A DNA stretch of 46,469 bases from CALCNS01 sp937897315. Lineage in GTDB: Bacteria > Bacillota > JAAYKD01. Below are positions 25,599-34,157 of the stretch, in pieces. Within the stretch, counting starts at the first letter, position 1, and each line of letters starts with the position of its first letter. Made by a program: the position numbers and the translations under genes. A model generated the notes under the pieces. That model had not been told where the DNA came from, did no database searches, and saw only the letters and a program-made list of their open reading frames with translations. The stretch lies in assembly GCA_036744005.1 (NCBI GenBank), contig DAINOJ010000017.1, forward strand, positions 1 to 46,469. The letters run 5' to 3'.

Positions 25599-26666
25599 TT
25601 AATAAACTCCTGATCTCCATAACAAAAACAGAACAAGACCCAGTGCTAAAAATGAAACCATCGCCAAAAATCGATAAAATACCGCTTGCTTCCTTGAATT
25701 CTCCCTAAAAGGCAAGGTTTTTGCATTTTGATTTACGGTTCGGAGTTTCGCTGTAGCTTCCTTCTCTGGATTCCATTGAGAATACAATCTTTCTCTTGCC
25801 ACTTCTGCAGCTGAAAGGGTACCGGAGCTACGCAAAGGAGGGGGAAGTTCTTCTGAAATGGATAAAGACTTCTCCTCGGCGACTTGAACTGTTGACTCCA
25901 TCTTGTCAAACTGCTCTTTTTGTCGAAAATTCTCGGCTTCTGACTCGAGAAACATCATACCCTCTAAGGAGTTACGACGAACTTTCTTTATCACCTGTAA
26001 TCTTGTTACGGGATGAGTATAAGGAATTTCTACAAACAGCTCCGGATTCTCTTGCCAGGTAACTGTAGGAGTAGCTACTTGCTCTACGGAGTGGATTTCC
26101 TCGACAACTTCAGTCACATCACCTTGTGCCATAGCCGTTTCTAGACTCATCTCAGGTGTCCAAATGAATTCTTCCTCTTCATCCATCTCTATGGTACTAG
26201 GGCGATCTTCGACGAGTGGATTTGTATTGATCTCAGTTGCGGTCTTTGATGACTCTTCTGCGGCAAGTAAAGACAATATATGTCTTCTTAGTAACTCCTC
26301 TCCACTCAAAGCCGAGGATATCGTCATTTTGTCTGGTTCGCTCTCTTCGGATTGATTGATCAGATGTTGTTTTGTATCGCTATGCATAGGAGCAATGATT
26401 CCAGCTGCTTGCAATCGATCTTGTACTTCATTATTTTGTTGCCTACTACGCATAGGTTTGAAAGCTGTTTTTCTCACGATTCTAGGAGTAGTTAGGTTGC
26501 TTTCTTCCGTTCCTTTTTCAGAACGTTGTACCGAAGAAAACGAAAGCAGCACGCTTTGGCACTCTTGGCAATTCTTCAAATGTGATTGGAATTGCATCTT
26601 TTCATAGGGTGAAAGGGAGTCGTCCTGATAAGAAGGTATTTTGGCTCGTACCTCGTTGCAATTCAT
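25599..26666 (-). CDS. Zinc-finger (zf-HC2) single-pass membrane protein, anti-sigma-like
   Basis: A 355-residue protein. The N-terminus has a putative zinc-binding anti-sigma motif: C3, then H29-x3-C33-x2-C36. A long, acidic, low-complexity middle (about 50-320) follows, then one C-terminal membrane helix (about 328-350) with only a short tail. Classic anti-sigma factors put the zinc domain in the cytosol ahead of one membrane helix. Here the linker is very long, almost nothing lies outside, and no sigma-factor gene is adjacent, so the partner is unknown. The middle is poorly conserved in character. It sits directly between the degenerate beta-CASP gene and nth (13- and 18-base gaps). Confidence 0.7.
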   Translation of the reverse strand: MNCNEVRAKIPSYQDDSLSPYEKMQFQSHLKNCQECQSVLLSFSSVQRSEKGTEESNLTTPRIVRKTAFKPMRSRQQNNEVQDRLQAAGIIAPMHSDTKQHLINQSEESEPDKMTISSALSGEELLRRHILSLLAAEESSKTATEINTNPLVEDRPSTIEMDEEEEFIWTPEMSLETAMAQGDVTEVVEEIHSVEQVATPTVTWQENPELFVEIPYTHPVTRLQVIKKVRRNSLEGMMFLESEAENFRQKEQFDKMESTVQVAEEKSLSISEELPPPLRSSGTLSAAEVARERLYSQWNPEKEATAKLRTVNQNAKTLPFRENSRKQAVFYRFLAMVSFLALGLVLFLLWRSGVY

Positions 26667-26679
26667 CTCTGATCCCCTC

Positions 26680-29052
26680 TCAATCCTTTTCTGAATCGTT
26701 TTGTGGCCTTACACGTATTGTTTCCTGATTTGCTATGGAACGTCTTACAATATGCCCAGGTACAGAAGTACGTAAATTACGATGGGCATCCGAATTTCCA
26801 TGAACTAGTAAAACAACCTGTGCATTGATTTTCTCTAATCCTTTCAAAAGCTCCTCTTGTGCTGAGAAGGAAGGCCAATGATAATACAAGATTTCGGCTT
26901 TTTTGCTAAGGTTTTTCCTTAGAGCTTGCTCAATTTCTACTTGTAAGCTGATAAAGCTGTCCTGTACCGATGGTAAGAAAACCGCTGATGCCGGGTCGAG
27001 TAAGATGCGATTAAAATACCGATGTCCCGGTGATCCTTCCTTAAGCATTGACTGGTTCACCAAGACAACTCCTGCTTCTTCACCGATTTGATTCCGGTTC
27101 GCATCGTGAATTTCTGTAGAAGACCATTGCAAACTATGTGCCGATTGCATAGCTACTTGCCCCATCCCTTGCGGTATTTCCATTGTACTTTCGATGGCCT
27201 TGAGGTACATTGGAATTCTCCCATCCACATAAAAAGGAACCTTGGAGAGCGAACCATCAGCAACTCCTTTTTTGAGTAAAGCCAATAAACTGCTTTCTTT
27301 CCCCAATTCACCGATGGGGAACAAAGCCGTTCCACCCTTTCGCAAAATTTCTTCGATTTTGTCCAGCAAAATCTCTTCCATCTCTGAGCGAGCAAACTTT
27401 TGATAGTGTCCCTGAGTAATGCTGAGCAACGCAATATCAAAATTTTGGTCCATCCATTTGGCAGGTGAGGAAATTCTTTCTGAATGAAGAGCAAAATCAC
27501 CAGATACAAACACGGAATCCTGTTTACTTCTCATCACAATGCTAGAGGCACCCGGCATTTGTCCCGCAGGGAATAATTGTATGCCAAGATCATCATGAAA
27601 CGGATAAAACTTTTCTTGCCAAGGTATGGGTCTAATCTTACAGGCACGAATTTCCTCACTGTCATAAGCGGCAGCATCTTGTGTCCATTCTGTTTCGGTT
27701 CTGGTTAGGGTATTCAAAAGAACAGGTAGCAAAGAAGTGGTTTCCGTACTGGCCCAAATCGGTATATCAGGCCATTTCTTAACCAAAAATGGTAAGGCTG
27801 CTGCATGTTGATAATGAGCTCGTGTGATGATGATTAAGTCCGGTTTGGGTATTCCGGAAAAGCTGGGGTACCGATCCCCTTTTAAGAATAAACGCATTCC
27901 TGCATCGATGAGTATACGTTTACCGGAGCGCGCGAACTCAATCATATAAGAAGCAGCATCCGCGTCATTCCCGCCTGCAATTGCCTTAACAATAATGTGA
28001 CTACTACCCGCTAACCCGGCTTGCTTCTGATTCTGAGGATAAAGATAATGATGCCAATCGGTGTATTCAGATTCATCCACCATTAGAAGTGGAACGTTAT
28101 TGACCATAGGTCTACCAGGAACCGGGTCTGTTTCGCGACCGTGTGAAGAACTTCCTCTTAATGTCAAGCGATTGTCCATGGTGATAGGAGGCAAAAAATC
28201 CTCTGCTTTGTCAAGCGTTCCTTCTGAATTTACATCTTGAATCGGAGCTTCTTCTTGCATGGGTGGTAACTCATCAAGAACTGCTTCGAAAAGTGCTAAT
28301 TGTTGAGAGGCTTTCATCGCCAACGACTTCAGTTGTTCTGGTAAATAGGGATATTTCTTCTCAAATAGCTGTAACACTGTAGTTTGCCGATGTAAGCTTC
28401 GTTCGATTCCTTTGCGAATCCATTCGACTTTGCTTTTTATTTCTTCTTCTGCATTTCGTTCTAAACAATGATATTCTGATAGTAGGAGTCGTAAGTGCTC
28501 GGTTTCGATGAGAATATTTTCATATTCGCGTAACAAACCACTTTGCTTCTGATTTCGTAATAATTGATTTTCGTGACGTAATCTCAAATATAGAACCAGC
28601 ATCTGATCCGAAAAGAGTGCGTCTTCATTCCAATGTAAAACATCCTTAGAGGGGGAAGAGGACTCACCCTCTGAAGATGTAGTATCCTTTATTGAATCGA
28701 TATTCTCTTCCAGCTGGACTTCGTTCATGGGGTGCACCTCGATTTCCTCGCCTTTCCCCGAATGCTCTGACCATCGGAAAGTCTTGCCATCGTGAAAATT
28801 ATTCTTTAACAACTCTTGAAGGTACAAGTCCGTCTCTTCAGACTTTTCGAAGGATTCCATCGCTTGTTGTAAGGTAATATCTGCTTTTGATAATGGAACC
28901 CTTATCTTTGCAGCCGTACTAACGGGATGTTCCGTATTATTTGAGAAGCTTTTTCTTGCTTCCGAACCGGTAGAACTTACCCAAGTGCTTCGCTTCACAT
29001 CCATAATATTCTCGAAACTCTTGGCGACTGAATTTCTCCTTCGTTTTGACAT
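26680..29052 (-). CDS. Degenerate metallo-beta-lactamase/beta-CASP protein
   Basis: A 790-residue protein with two parts. Residues 1 to about 350 are an acidic, partly coiled-coil extension (strong helices at 145-260). Residues 352-790 follow the MBL/beta-CASP layout of RNase J and CPSF-73/100: ILIDAG (D383), the HxHxDH position as R411-A-H413-Y-Q415-H416, the third-His position as Q498 (AGQMPGAS), the SGD motif intact (D519), the FPIGELGKESSLL beta-CASP helix, the motif B position as FSAQ (Q732), and the last VHG with H751. Thus the first His, the Asp, the third His and motif B His are replaced, and nuclease activity is unlikely. It resembles CPSF-100-type inactive partners. Co-operonic with hslO (13-base gap) and the zinc-finger membrane protein. 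Confidence 0.75.
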   Translation of the reverse strand: MSKRRRNSVAKSFENIMDVKRSTWVSSTGSEARKSFSNNTEHPVSTAAKIRVPLSKADITLQQAMESFEKSEETDLYLQELLKNNFHDGKTFRWSEHSGKGEEIEVHPMNEVQLEENIDSIKDTTSSEGESSSPSKDVLHWNEDALFSDQMLVLYLRLRHENQLLRNQKQSGLLREYENILIETEHLRLLLSEYHCLERNAEEEIKSKVEWIRKGIERSLHRQTTVLQLFEKKYPYLPEQLKSLAMKASQQLALFEAVLDELPPMQEEAPIQDVNSEGTLDKAEDFLPPITMDNRLTLRGSSSHGRETDPVPGRPMVNNVPLLMVDESEYTDWHHYLYPQNQKQAGLAGSSHIIVKAIAGGNDADAASYMIEFARSGKRILIDAGMRLFLKGDRYPSFSGIPKPDLIIITRAHYQHAAALPFLVKKWPDIPIWASTETTSLLPVLLNTLTRTETEWTQDAAAYDSEEIRACKIRPIPWQEKFYPFHDDLGIQLFPAGQMPGASSIVMRSKQDSVFVSGDFALHSERISSPAKWMDQNFDIALLSITQGHYQKFARSEMEEILLDKIEEILRKGGTALFPIGELGKESSLLALLKKGVADGSLSKVPFYVDGRIPMYLKAIESTMEIPQGMGQVAMQSAHSLQWSSTEIHDANRNQIGEEAGVVLVNQSMLKEGSPGHRYFNRILLDPASAVFLPSVQDSFISLQVEIEQALRKNLSKKAEILYYHWPSFSAQEELLKGLEKINAQVVLLVHGNSDAHRNLRTSVPGHIVRRSIANQETIRVRPQNDSEKD

Positions 29053-29065
29053 CCTCTCACCTCAT

Positions 29066-29947
29066 TTACTTTAATGGGGTTTTCTGGTTAAGAATTCTTT
29101 GAATTTCCTCTGGCAAAAACACATATCGTTCACGGCAAAAATGACAAATCGTTTCGATGGGCTCATCTTGTTGGATCATTTCCGACAAATCATCAGAACT
29201 CATACTACCGAAAATATTCTCCAATCGTTCACGATTGCATGAGCATTGGAAAGAGACGTCCCGTGTTTCCAGAATTTCAACTTCATCCTCATTAAATAGG
29301 TGATACAATAGATGATCCGCTGAGGGATGTTCTGAAATCATTTCTGTGGGCGAGGGCAGGTGATGCAATCGATGCTCCAATTCTGCAGATTCTTCCTCGC
29401 TTGTCCCAGGCATGAGTTGCACCAAATACCCACCGGCACTTTGTATGGAGTGATCTGGTTTCACGAGCACCCCTAACCCCATGGCAGTTGGTATTTGTTC
29501 GGATACCGCGTAATAATAAGCGATATCTGAAGCAATTTCTCCTGTTTGTATGGGAACTTGTCCGGAATAAGGATCTCCGAACCCTAAATCTTTACTTACC
29601 ACGAACTTTCCTTTCCCTACAGCACCAGCTACATCTAACTTCCCTTGAGATGTTGGAGGTAATTGAACGTGAGGTTCCTGCAGATAACCCCGCACCATAC
29701 TGGATGAGTTGGCGTCTACCAGAACCGCTCCGCATGGCCCATCACCCAAAAAACGGAGGGTTAACTTTTGAGACTCTTTTAGGTTGGACGCCATAAGCAA
29801 TCCCCCCGTCAGTGCTCTACCTAAAACAGCTGAGGCAGTCGGCCATAAATCATGCCTCTTTTGTGCTTCTATTACCAATTCTGTCGTTACGGCTACGATG
29901 ACTCTTATTTGTTTATTCCAAGCCGTTGCAATAATCATTTGATCCAT
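29066..29947 (-). CDS. hslO: 33 kDa chaperonin Hsp33
   Basis: A 293-residue redox-switched holdase chaperone of the cytosol. The four switch cysteines are in place: C235-x-C237 and C268-x2-C271, which bind zinc when reduced and form disulfides on oxidative stress. The N-terminal domain has the family GPCGAVLVDAN and the central GYLVQLMPG and EHRLHHL segments. First gene of the minus-strand run containing the beta-CASP, zinc-finger, nth and methyltransferase genes. ATG with AAAGGA nine bases upstream; the second Met (residue 4) is an alternative. Confidence 0.96.
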   Translation of the reverse strand: MDQMIIATAWNKQIRVIVAVTTELVIEAQKRHDLWPTASAVLGRALTGGLLMASNLKESQKLTLRFLGDGPCGAVLVDANSSSMVRGYLQEPHVQLPPTSQGKLDVAGAVGKGKFVVSKDLGFGDPYSGQVPIQTGEIASDIAYYYAVSEQIPTAMGLGVLVKPDHSIQSAGGYLVQLMPGTSEEESAELEHRLHHLPSPTEMISEHPSADHLLYHLFNEDEVEILETRDVSFQCSCNRERLENIFGSMSSDDLSEMIQQDEPIETICHFCRERYVFLPEEIQRILNQKTPLK

Positions 29948-30020
29948 TTCGTTTCATCCTTTCGCCCCATGGGATATCTGAATTGTTTCGCTACTATAGC
30001 CATAAAACCCTGCTTCAGAG

Positions 30021-30056
30021 AAAAATAGCACACGAACTTCATAAGTTCGGTGCTAT
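30021..30056 (-). terminator. Terminator of transglutaminase gene
   Basis: A 13-bp stem with a one-base bulge (TAGCACCGAACTT and its partner, 3-nt loop) followed on the minus strand by TTTTTCT. It closes the pspA-to-transglutaminase run. Confidence 0.85.
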
Positions 30057-30062
30057 CCATCG

Positions 30063-31475
30063 CTAATCTAACCACAAATAAATCTGTTTTTGAGCAGGTT
30101 GCCACTCCACATACGCTCCAAAAGCCTCACTAACCGCTCTAAGTGGGATCATCGTTCTTGAAGTTTCTGTATCAATATATGCCGCGCTATCAATGGAATA
30201 CTCCTTTTGGTTCATCCATATTTTAGATTGCCCAACCCTAAGTAGGATTGTCGAACCCTTCCGATAAGCAGTTATAGATTGATCCATTGCATTCCAAATA
30301 ACCGTGGCTCCTAGGGATTGGAAGATATCTCTCAATGGAACAAAGGTTCTGCCGTTATCTGCAATGATGGGTTTCGCGTCTCTAAAAAACACTCTTTGGT
30401 TTTGATTGATGAAGACATCAATCTCATCACCCATCTTACGATGGCCTAGAGTAAATTGATCGACACTACTGGTTATTAAGTACGGACTATTTAGTACATC
30501 TCCTTCTACGGTATAAAGTGGGTGCTCCATACCATAAGATGAAACAATGTGTCCCCACGTTGGCAGAGCCGCAAAAGCCTGTCTTGCTGGTACTCGAATA
30601 TCATTTAGGTAAAAAATATGAGTGGGATCTGCTGGGAGCCAGCCAACTCCCGTGATGTAGAATTCTACCCAAGCATGTGCCATGTCTAATCCATACACTT
30701 GAGTTTTCTCTTGATTAAGGCTTTCTTCACCCAATAAATACCCGCCCACTAAACGCGAAGGAATTCCAGATGCTCTTAATAATGCCACCATAAGAGAAGC
30801 AAACTCCGTACAAATTCCTTTTAGATTGAACAGAGCAGAAACACTGCCCTTTCTTGCGAATGCCGGGTTCTCATCATAACTCATATTCGTATTAACATAA
30901 TCAAAAATCTTTTGGGCTTTCTCATATGGACCCTGTGCATCTTTGGTTAGAGCGGTTGATAATTCCTGAATAGAAGGATGACTCACTGTAACATAAAGCT
31001 CATCTTCCAAGTATCGTTTCCACTCGGTTTGAATATCATATGTTATACTTTGGCTTCCCTCAGATTGCTGAAAAATGGCCTGAGATAAAGACCATAGCTC
31101 GCTTTTGTCCGTGAGCCAAGCCAAGCTAGATAAGTTTGTTTCCAAAACAATATCTACACTTTGCCCTTCAGCTAAAGTCTCTATCATAATTTTCGCTGTG
31201 CGATTCCCAAACTCGTCTTCGATGGTTTCATATGCTTCGGGTGACAGTTTCTCTTCGAAAATAACCTGATTGTCTACTGCAACCTTCGGCAAGAGAAGCA
31301 TAGTGACGGATAAATGTTGGGCCGGTTTGGATCCTTGATTATGAATTCGAAGAATACGCCGATAGTGGATCAATTGACTATTGCTATTCTCTGTTGCTAA
31401 AATCGGCATGGATACTATGGTAAATAGAAGAGAGATACACTGGATCAATGCAAGTATGCGCCCCCACTTTTTCAT
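30063..31475 (-). CDS. Secreted transglutaminase-like protein with copper-amine-oxidase N-like domain
   Basis: A 470-residue exported protein. Residues 1 to about 27 are a signal peptide (MKKWGRILA, hydrophobic core, cleavage near ILA-TEN). A beta-rich region (about 35-155) precedes a transglutaminase-like protease-fold domain with C222 (LKGICTEFASL), H267 (DMAHAWVEF) and D283 (LPADPTH) as the catalytic triad. The last 100 residues carry two copies of the TFVPLR/TMIPLRA pattern of the copper amine oxidase N-terminal (stalk-like) domain, common in Bacillota surface proteins. It probably modifies or cleaves cell-surface peptides. The start at 31475 is preferred: the upstream ATG at 31490 overlaps the AGGAGG site itself. 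Confidence 0.88.
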   Translation of the reverse strand: MKKWGRILALIQCISLLFTIVSMPILATENSNSQLIHYRRILRIHNQGSKPAQHLSVTMLLLPKVAVDNQVIFEEKLSPEAYETIEDEFGNRTAKIMIETLAEGQSVDIVLETNLSSLAWLTDKSELWSLSQAIFQQSEGSQSITYDIQTEWKRYLEDELYVTVSHPSIQELSTALTKDAQGPYEKAQKIFDYVNTNMSYDENPAFARKGSVSALFNLKGICTEFASLMVALLRASGIPSRLVGGYLLGEESLNQEKTQVYGLDMAHAWVEFYITGVGWLPADPTHIFYLNDIRVPARQAFAALPTWGHIVSSYGMEHPLYTVEGDVLNSPYLITSSVDQFTLGHRKMGDEIDVFINQNQRVFFRDAKPIIADNGRTFVPLRDIFQSLGATVIWNAMDQSITAYRKGSTILLRVGQSKIWMNQKEYSIDSAAYIDTETSRTMIPLRAVSEAFGAYVEWQPAQKQIYLWLD

Positions 31476-31499
31476 GTAACCCCTCCTCATATCCAGTAT

Positions 31500-32483
31500 T
31501 TATTCCACAAGGATTGGACCTTGAGCGAACAAGGCTCCGTATCCCCCCGTGTGGAATATACATACCTTATCTTCTTTTTGGATGATCCCCTGTTTACGCA
31601 ATTCTATTAGACCAAGAAATGTTTTCGCGGAATAAACTTGTTCTATGAAAATACCCTCTGTTTGAGCCAATAACTTTATTGTTTCAATAGCTGCCCGGCT
31701 TGGAATTCCATACCCTTGTCCTAGACACATGTCATGAAATTGCGCAAAGTCCCGATACTGTTTTCCCGGCTCCCAATGGGTTCTTTTTATGATGGCTTGC
31801 CAAACTTCAGCTGTTTTCGTGAGCATCGTTTGCAAAGGATATTCCACCGATATCACATGCACTTGAACCGGGGTGTTCTGTAGAGAAATCCCATAGAGGA
31901 GGCCGGTCGAAGTAATGCACATCGCGCCAACGATAACGATATGATCCAAAGAAATCCCCATTTGCTGGCTTTGAAGAATCAACTCTTCTGCTGCTTGAGC
32001 ATAGCCTAGCGCTCCTAGACCAGGTTCACCAATGACATAAGGATTATGGCCTTCATTACGCAATTGTTCTTCAATGAGTTTCGTTTTCGTTGCTCTCTCC
32101 TCTTCGCTCTTCTTACCGATGAAAATGGAGCGTGCGCCCAATAAATGATTTAAGAGCATATTTCCTTCCAGCAAATCAGGGGGATTGTCATTATGGACTA
32201 GAACACAGGGTAGTCCCAGCTTCGCACAAGCTGCTGCAGTTAATCTGCATTGATTGCTTTGTAGCCCTCCAGCAGCAATAACAATATCCGCGTGCTGCTG
32301 CACCGCTTCACCTAGCCAATACTCCAAATTCCGAATTTTGTTCCCACCCAAACCCAACAGCATATGATCGTCTCTTTTAATATAGAGATTTGGTACATCT
32401 ATGGATTGTCCAAAGCGAGGTATCTCGTGAAGAGGGGTAGGGAAAGGATGTAAATGAACTCTATTGAAATTCTCGAAAGGCAA
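31500..32483 (-). CDS. PLP enzyme, D-cysteine desulfhydrase/ACC deaminase family
   Basis: A 327-residue fold-type II PLP enzyme. The PLP lysine is K49 in LGGNKIRNLEY, followed by AAGGLQSNQCRLTAA, the substrate-binding segment of the D-cysteine desulfhydrase and ACC deaminase group, and the cofactor phosphate region near GAMCITSTGLL, which lacks the usual GTGGT-type sequence. Activity (D-cysteine to pyruvate, sulfide and ammonia, or similar) is inferred. The start is taken as TTG at 32483, eight bases after AAGGAGG; an ATG at 32501 would contain that site. It follows the TPK gene by 47 bases and precedes the transglutaminase by 24. Confidence 0.82.
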   Translation of the reverse strand: MPFENFNRVHLHPFPTPLHEIPRFGQSIDVPNLYIKRDDHMLLGLGGNKIRNLEYWLGEAVQQHADIVIAAGGLQSNQCRLTAAACAKLGLPCVLVHNDNPPDLLEGNMLLNHLLGARSIFIGKKSEEERATKTKLIEEQLRNEGHNPYVIGEPGLGALGYAQAAEELILQSQQMGISLDHIVIVGAMCITSTGLLYGISLQNTPVQVHVISVEYPLQTMLTKTAEVWQAIIKRTHWEPGKQYRDFAQFHDMCLGQGYGIPSRAAIETIKLLAQTEGIFIEQVYSAKTFLGLIELRKQGIIQKEDKVCIFHTGGYGALFAQGPILVE

Positions 32484-32530
32484 GTTGATTCCCTCCTTCA
32501 TTTTTGATTTTATTTAAGATAAAAAGGAGA

Positions 32531-33205
32531 TTAACGTACCAACTCCTGATGCTCAAAATTAGGAAGCTCCCCAGTCCATATTAACCATACCTCACCTTGG
32601 TCCACGTGTATTATCGCTTGGTCATAGAAAAATTGATTCGAAATCCCCGTGCTACTGCCTTTTTTGAGATTTCCATTCTGTAAAGCATATTTCAGTCCCT
32701 CTGTGCTGATTCTGCAGGGTTCGTATGATTTTGTAATCAATGATACCATTCCGCCGAGTCTGCCTTTTATTTTGTACACTCCCGGCTTACAAAGCATGAT
32801 GTTTTCTCCTTGATGATGAAGTACTCCTTGTAGCCCCAATTCATAACATAAATCTAATAACATGAGGTTCCCAATACTATGATCGACACGATCTCCACCC
32901 CAACACCCGAAAAGTATCACTTCACTGCAGCCGTTGGCAAAAGCTGTTCGAATTGCTATCTCTCCATCCGTTTGATCTTTTTCTACCGGCCATTCTGCTT
33001 GATGAACCCCTCTTTGATTTGCCAACTCTCGATTCTCAGTGGAAAGAGAGTCAAAGTCACCGAGCAACATATCCGGATTTCGCTGAGTAGCGATAAGATG
33101 ATGATACCCTCCATCGGCAGCTATCACAAAATCAGTGTCTAAAAAATGAAAGTCCTCAGGGAAATGAGAAAAATCGCCGGCTAAAAATAGGATTCCTCGC
33201 TTCAT
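32531..33205 (-). CDS. Thiamine pyrophosphokinase
   Basis: A 224-residue enzyme converting thiamine plus ATP to thiamine diphosphate. Motifs are AADGGYHHL near 30, LLGDFDSLS near 52-60, EKDQTDGEIAI near 77 and GGDRVDHSIGNL near 102-113, which carry the metal- and ATP-binding acidic residues, and the C-terminal beta domain. Normal length. The ATG at 33205 has a GGAGGG site; a 41-codon in-frame extension upstream runs into the preceding gene and lacks a plausible site. A nested hairpin sits in the 79-base leader gap, but no TPP riboswitch was seen. Confidence 0.93.
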   Translation of the reverse strand: MKRGILFLAGDFSHFPEDFHFLDTDFVIAADGGYHHLIATQRNPDMLLGDFDSLSTENRELANQRGVHQAEWPVEKDQTDGEIAIRTAFANGCSEVILFGCWGGDRVDHSIGNLMLLDLCYELGLQGVLHHQGENIMLCKPGVYKIKGRLGGMVSLITKSYEPCRISTEGLKYALQNGNLKKGSSTGISNQFFYDQAIIHVDQGEVWLIWTGELPNFEHQELVR

Positions 33206-33226
33206 GCTGTCCCTCCTAAACAGTGA

Positions 33227-33276
33227 GTCTGCGATGGCCAAGTCATCAGAAACTGATTGCTTGTTGCTTCGCAGAC
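33227..33276 (-). promoter_or_regulatory. Nested inverted repeat in thiamine pyrophosphokinase leader
   Basis: An outer perfect 8-bp repeat, GTCTGCGA (33227-33234) with TCGCAGAC (33269-33276), encloses an inner hairpin ATCAG-AAA-CTGAT (33245-33257). The element ends about 20 bases before the gene's start and has no T run. Possibly an RNA structure controlling translation or processing within the operon. Confidence 0.45.
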
Positions 33277-33284
33277 CCATATAC

Positions 33285-34157
33285 TTATTTAGTTTGATTG
33301 AGTTCTTTTTCGAACTCCATCGTCTCATTATCGATTCCCTCTAACTCTTCCATGGCCATTTCTAGTGCCATCAACTCTTGAGTTAGATTACTTAACTCAA
33401 ATCTTACGCTTTCGCCACCCCAAACGGTCGTATTCACCAATCTGGTCCGAAGACTGGATAGCGCGCTTTCCAAAGTATCCAAGTGCGCTTGTAATAAGAT
33501 GCTACTCTGACGAATGCGATCCAATGATTTCAGTTCTTGCTGCTTAAAACCCGCAGCACGCTGATATTGACCCACCGCTTCAGAACTGGACGCCGTTGCT
33601 GCTTGACGCTGGAGGCGGTCTATTTCTTCTTGAATTTGCTGAATGTTGGAATTCTCAAGTAAGGCAGCTATGCGTTGATCGCGATTTAAAAGCTCGTAAT
33701 ACCTTAGGAACCCTTGTATCGATTGGGATAGAACTTCTTGTGCCACATCATTATCCCATACTTCCATTCTGGAAAAATCTGTAAACATATCTTTTTCTAG
33801 TTTACGCACTCGATCGTAACGAACCCTTTGATAATTGGGTCGACTACGTTGCTTCTCATAGGATTTCGAAGCCTCTCTCAAACTATTTCTCATTTGATTC
33901 AGGCTTTTCAAACTCCACTCTTTCTGTACTTGGTTCTGAAATTTCTCCGATGTGGCTGTCCTAATCCATTGAATAACCTCTAGAACCCCTCCGACAGCTA
34001 GAATAAGAAGCAATTTTGGAATTTCAAAACCCAATAAAACCCAAACACCTCCAGCCAAGAGAAAAGCGGTACCAAAGGTCACCAGCGCTACTAGTATAGA
34101 GATGGGCGATAGAACAAGGGATTTAAGGAAGAATGAAAATGGGGGTGTTTTACTCAC
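33285..34157 (-). CDS. Two-helix membrane protein with long coiled coil, PspA-linked
   Basis: A 290-residue protein I do not recognise. Residues about 18-42 and 46-63 are two adjacent membrane helices with a short turn between, so both ends face the same, probably cytoplasmic, side. Residues 70-290 are highly charged and heptad-rich, predicted to be helical coiled coil. The start is GTG at 34157, and its GTGA overlaps the TGA of pspA, so it is translated as a coupled partner of PspA. It may anchor or remodel PspA oligomers, an inference from its coupling and shape. Architecture recalls XpaC-like membrane proteins, but I could not confirm this. Confidence 0.6.
   Translation of the reverse strand: MSKTPPFSFFLKSLVLSPISILVALVTFGTAFLLAGGVWVLLGFEIPKLLLILAVGGVLEVIQWIRTATSEKFQNQVQKEWSLKSLNQMRNSLREASKSYEKQRSRPNYQRVRYDRVRKLEKDMFTDFSRMEVWDNDVAQEVLSQSIQGFLRYYELLNRDQRIAALLENSNIQQIQEEIDRLQRQAATASSSEAVGQYQRAAGFKQQELKSLDRIRQSSILLQAHLDTLESALSSLRTRLVNTTVWGGESVRFELSNLTQELMALEMAMEELEGIDNETMEFEKELNQTK

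Noticed and set aside
33206..33284. TPP riboswitch before thiamine pyrophosphokinase
   Set aside because: Neither the CTGAGA nor the ACCTGATCTGG-type core is present; only a nested hairpin is seen.
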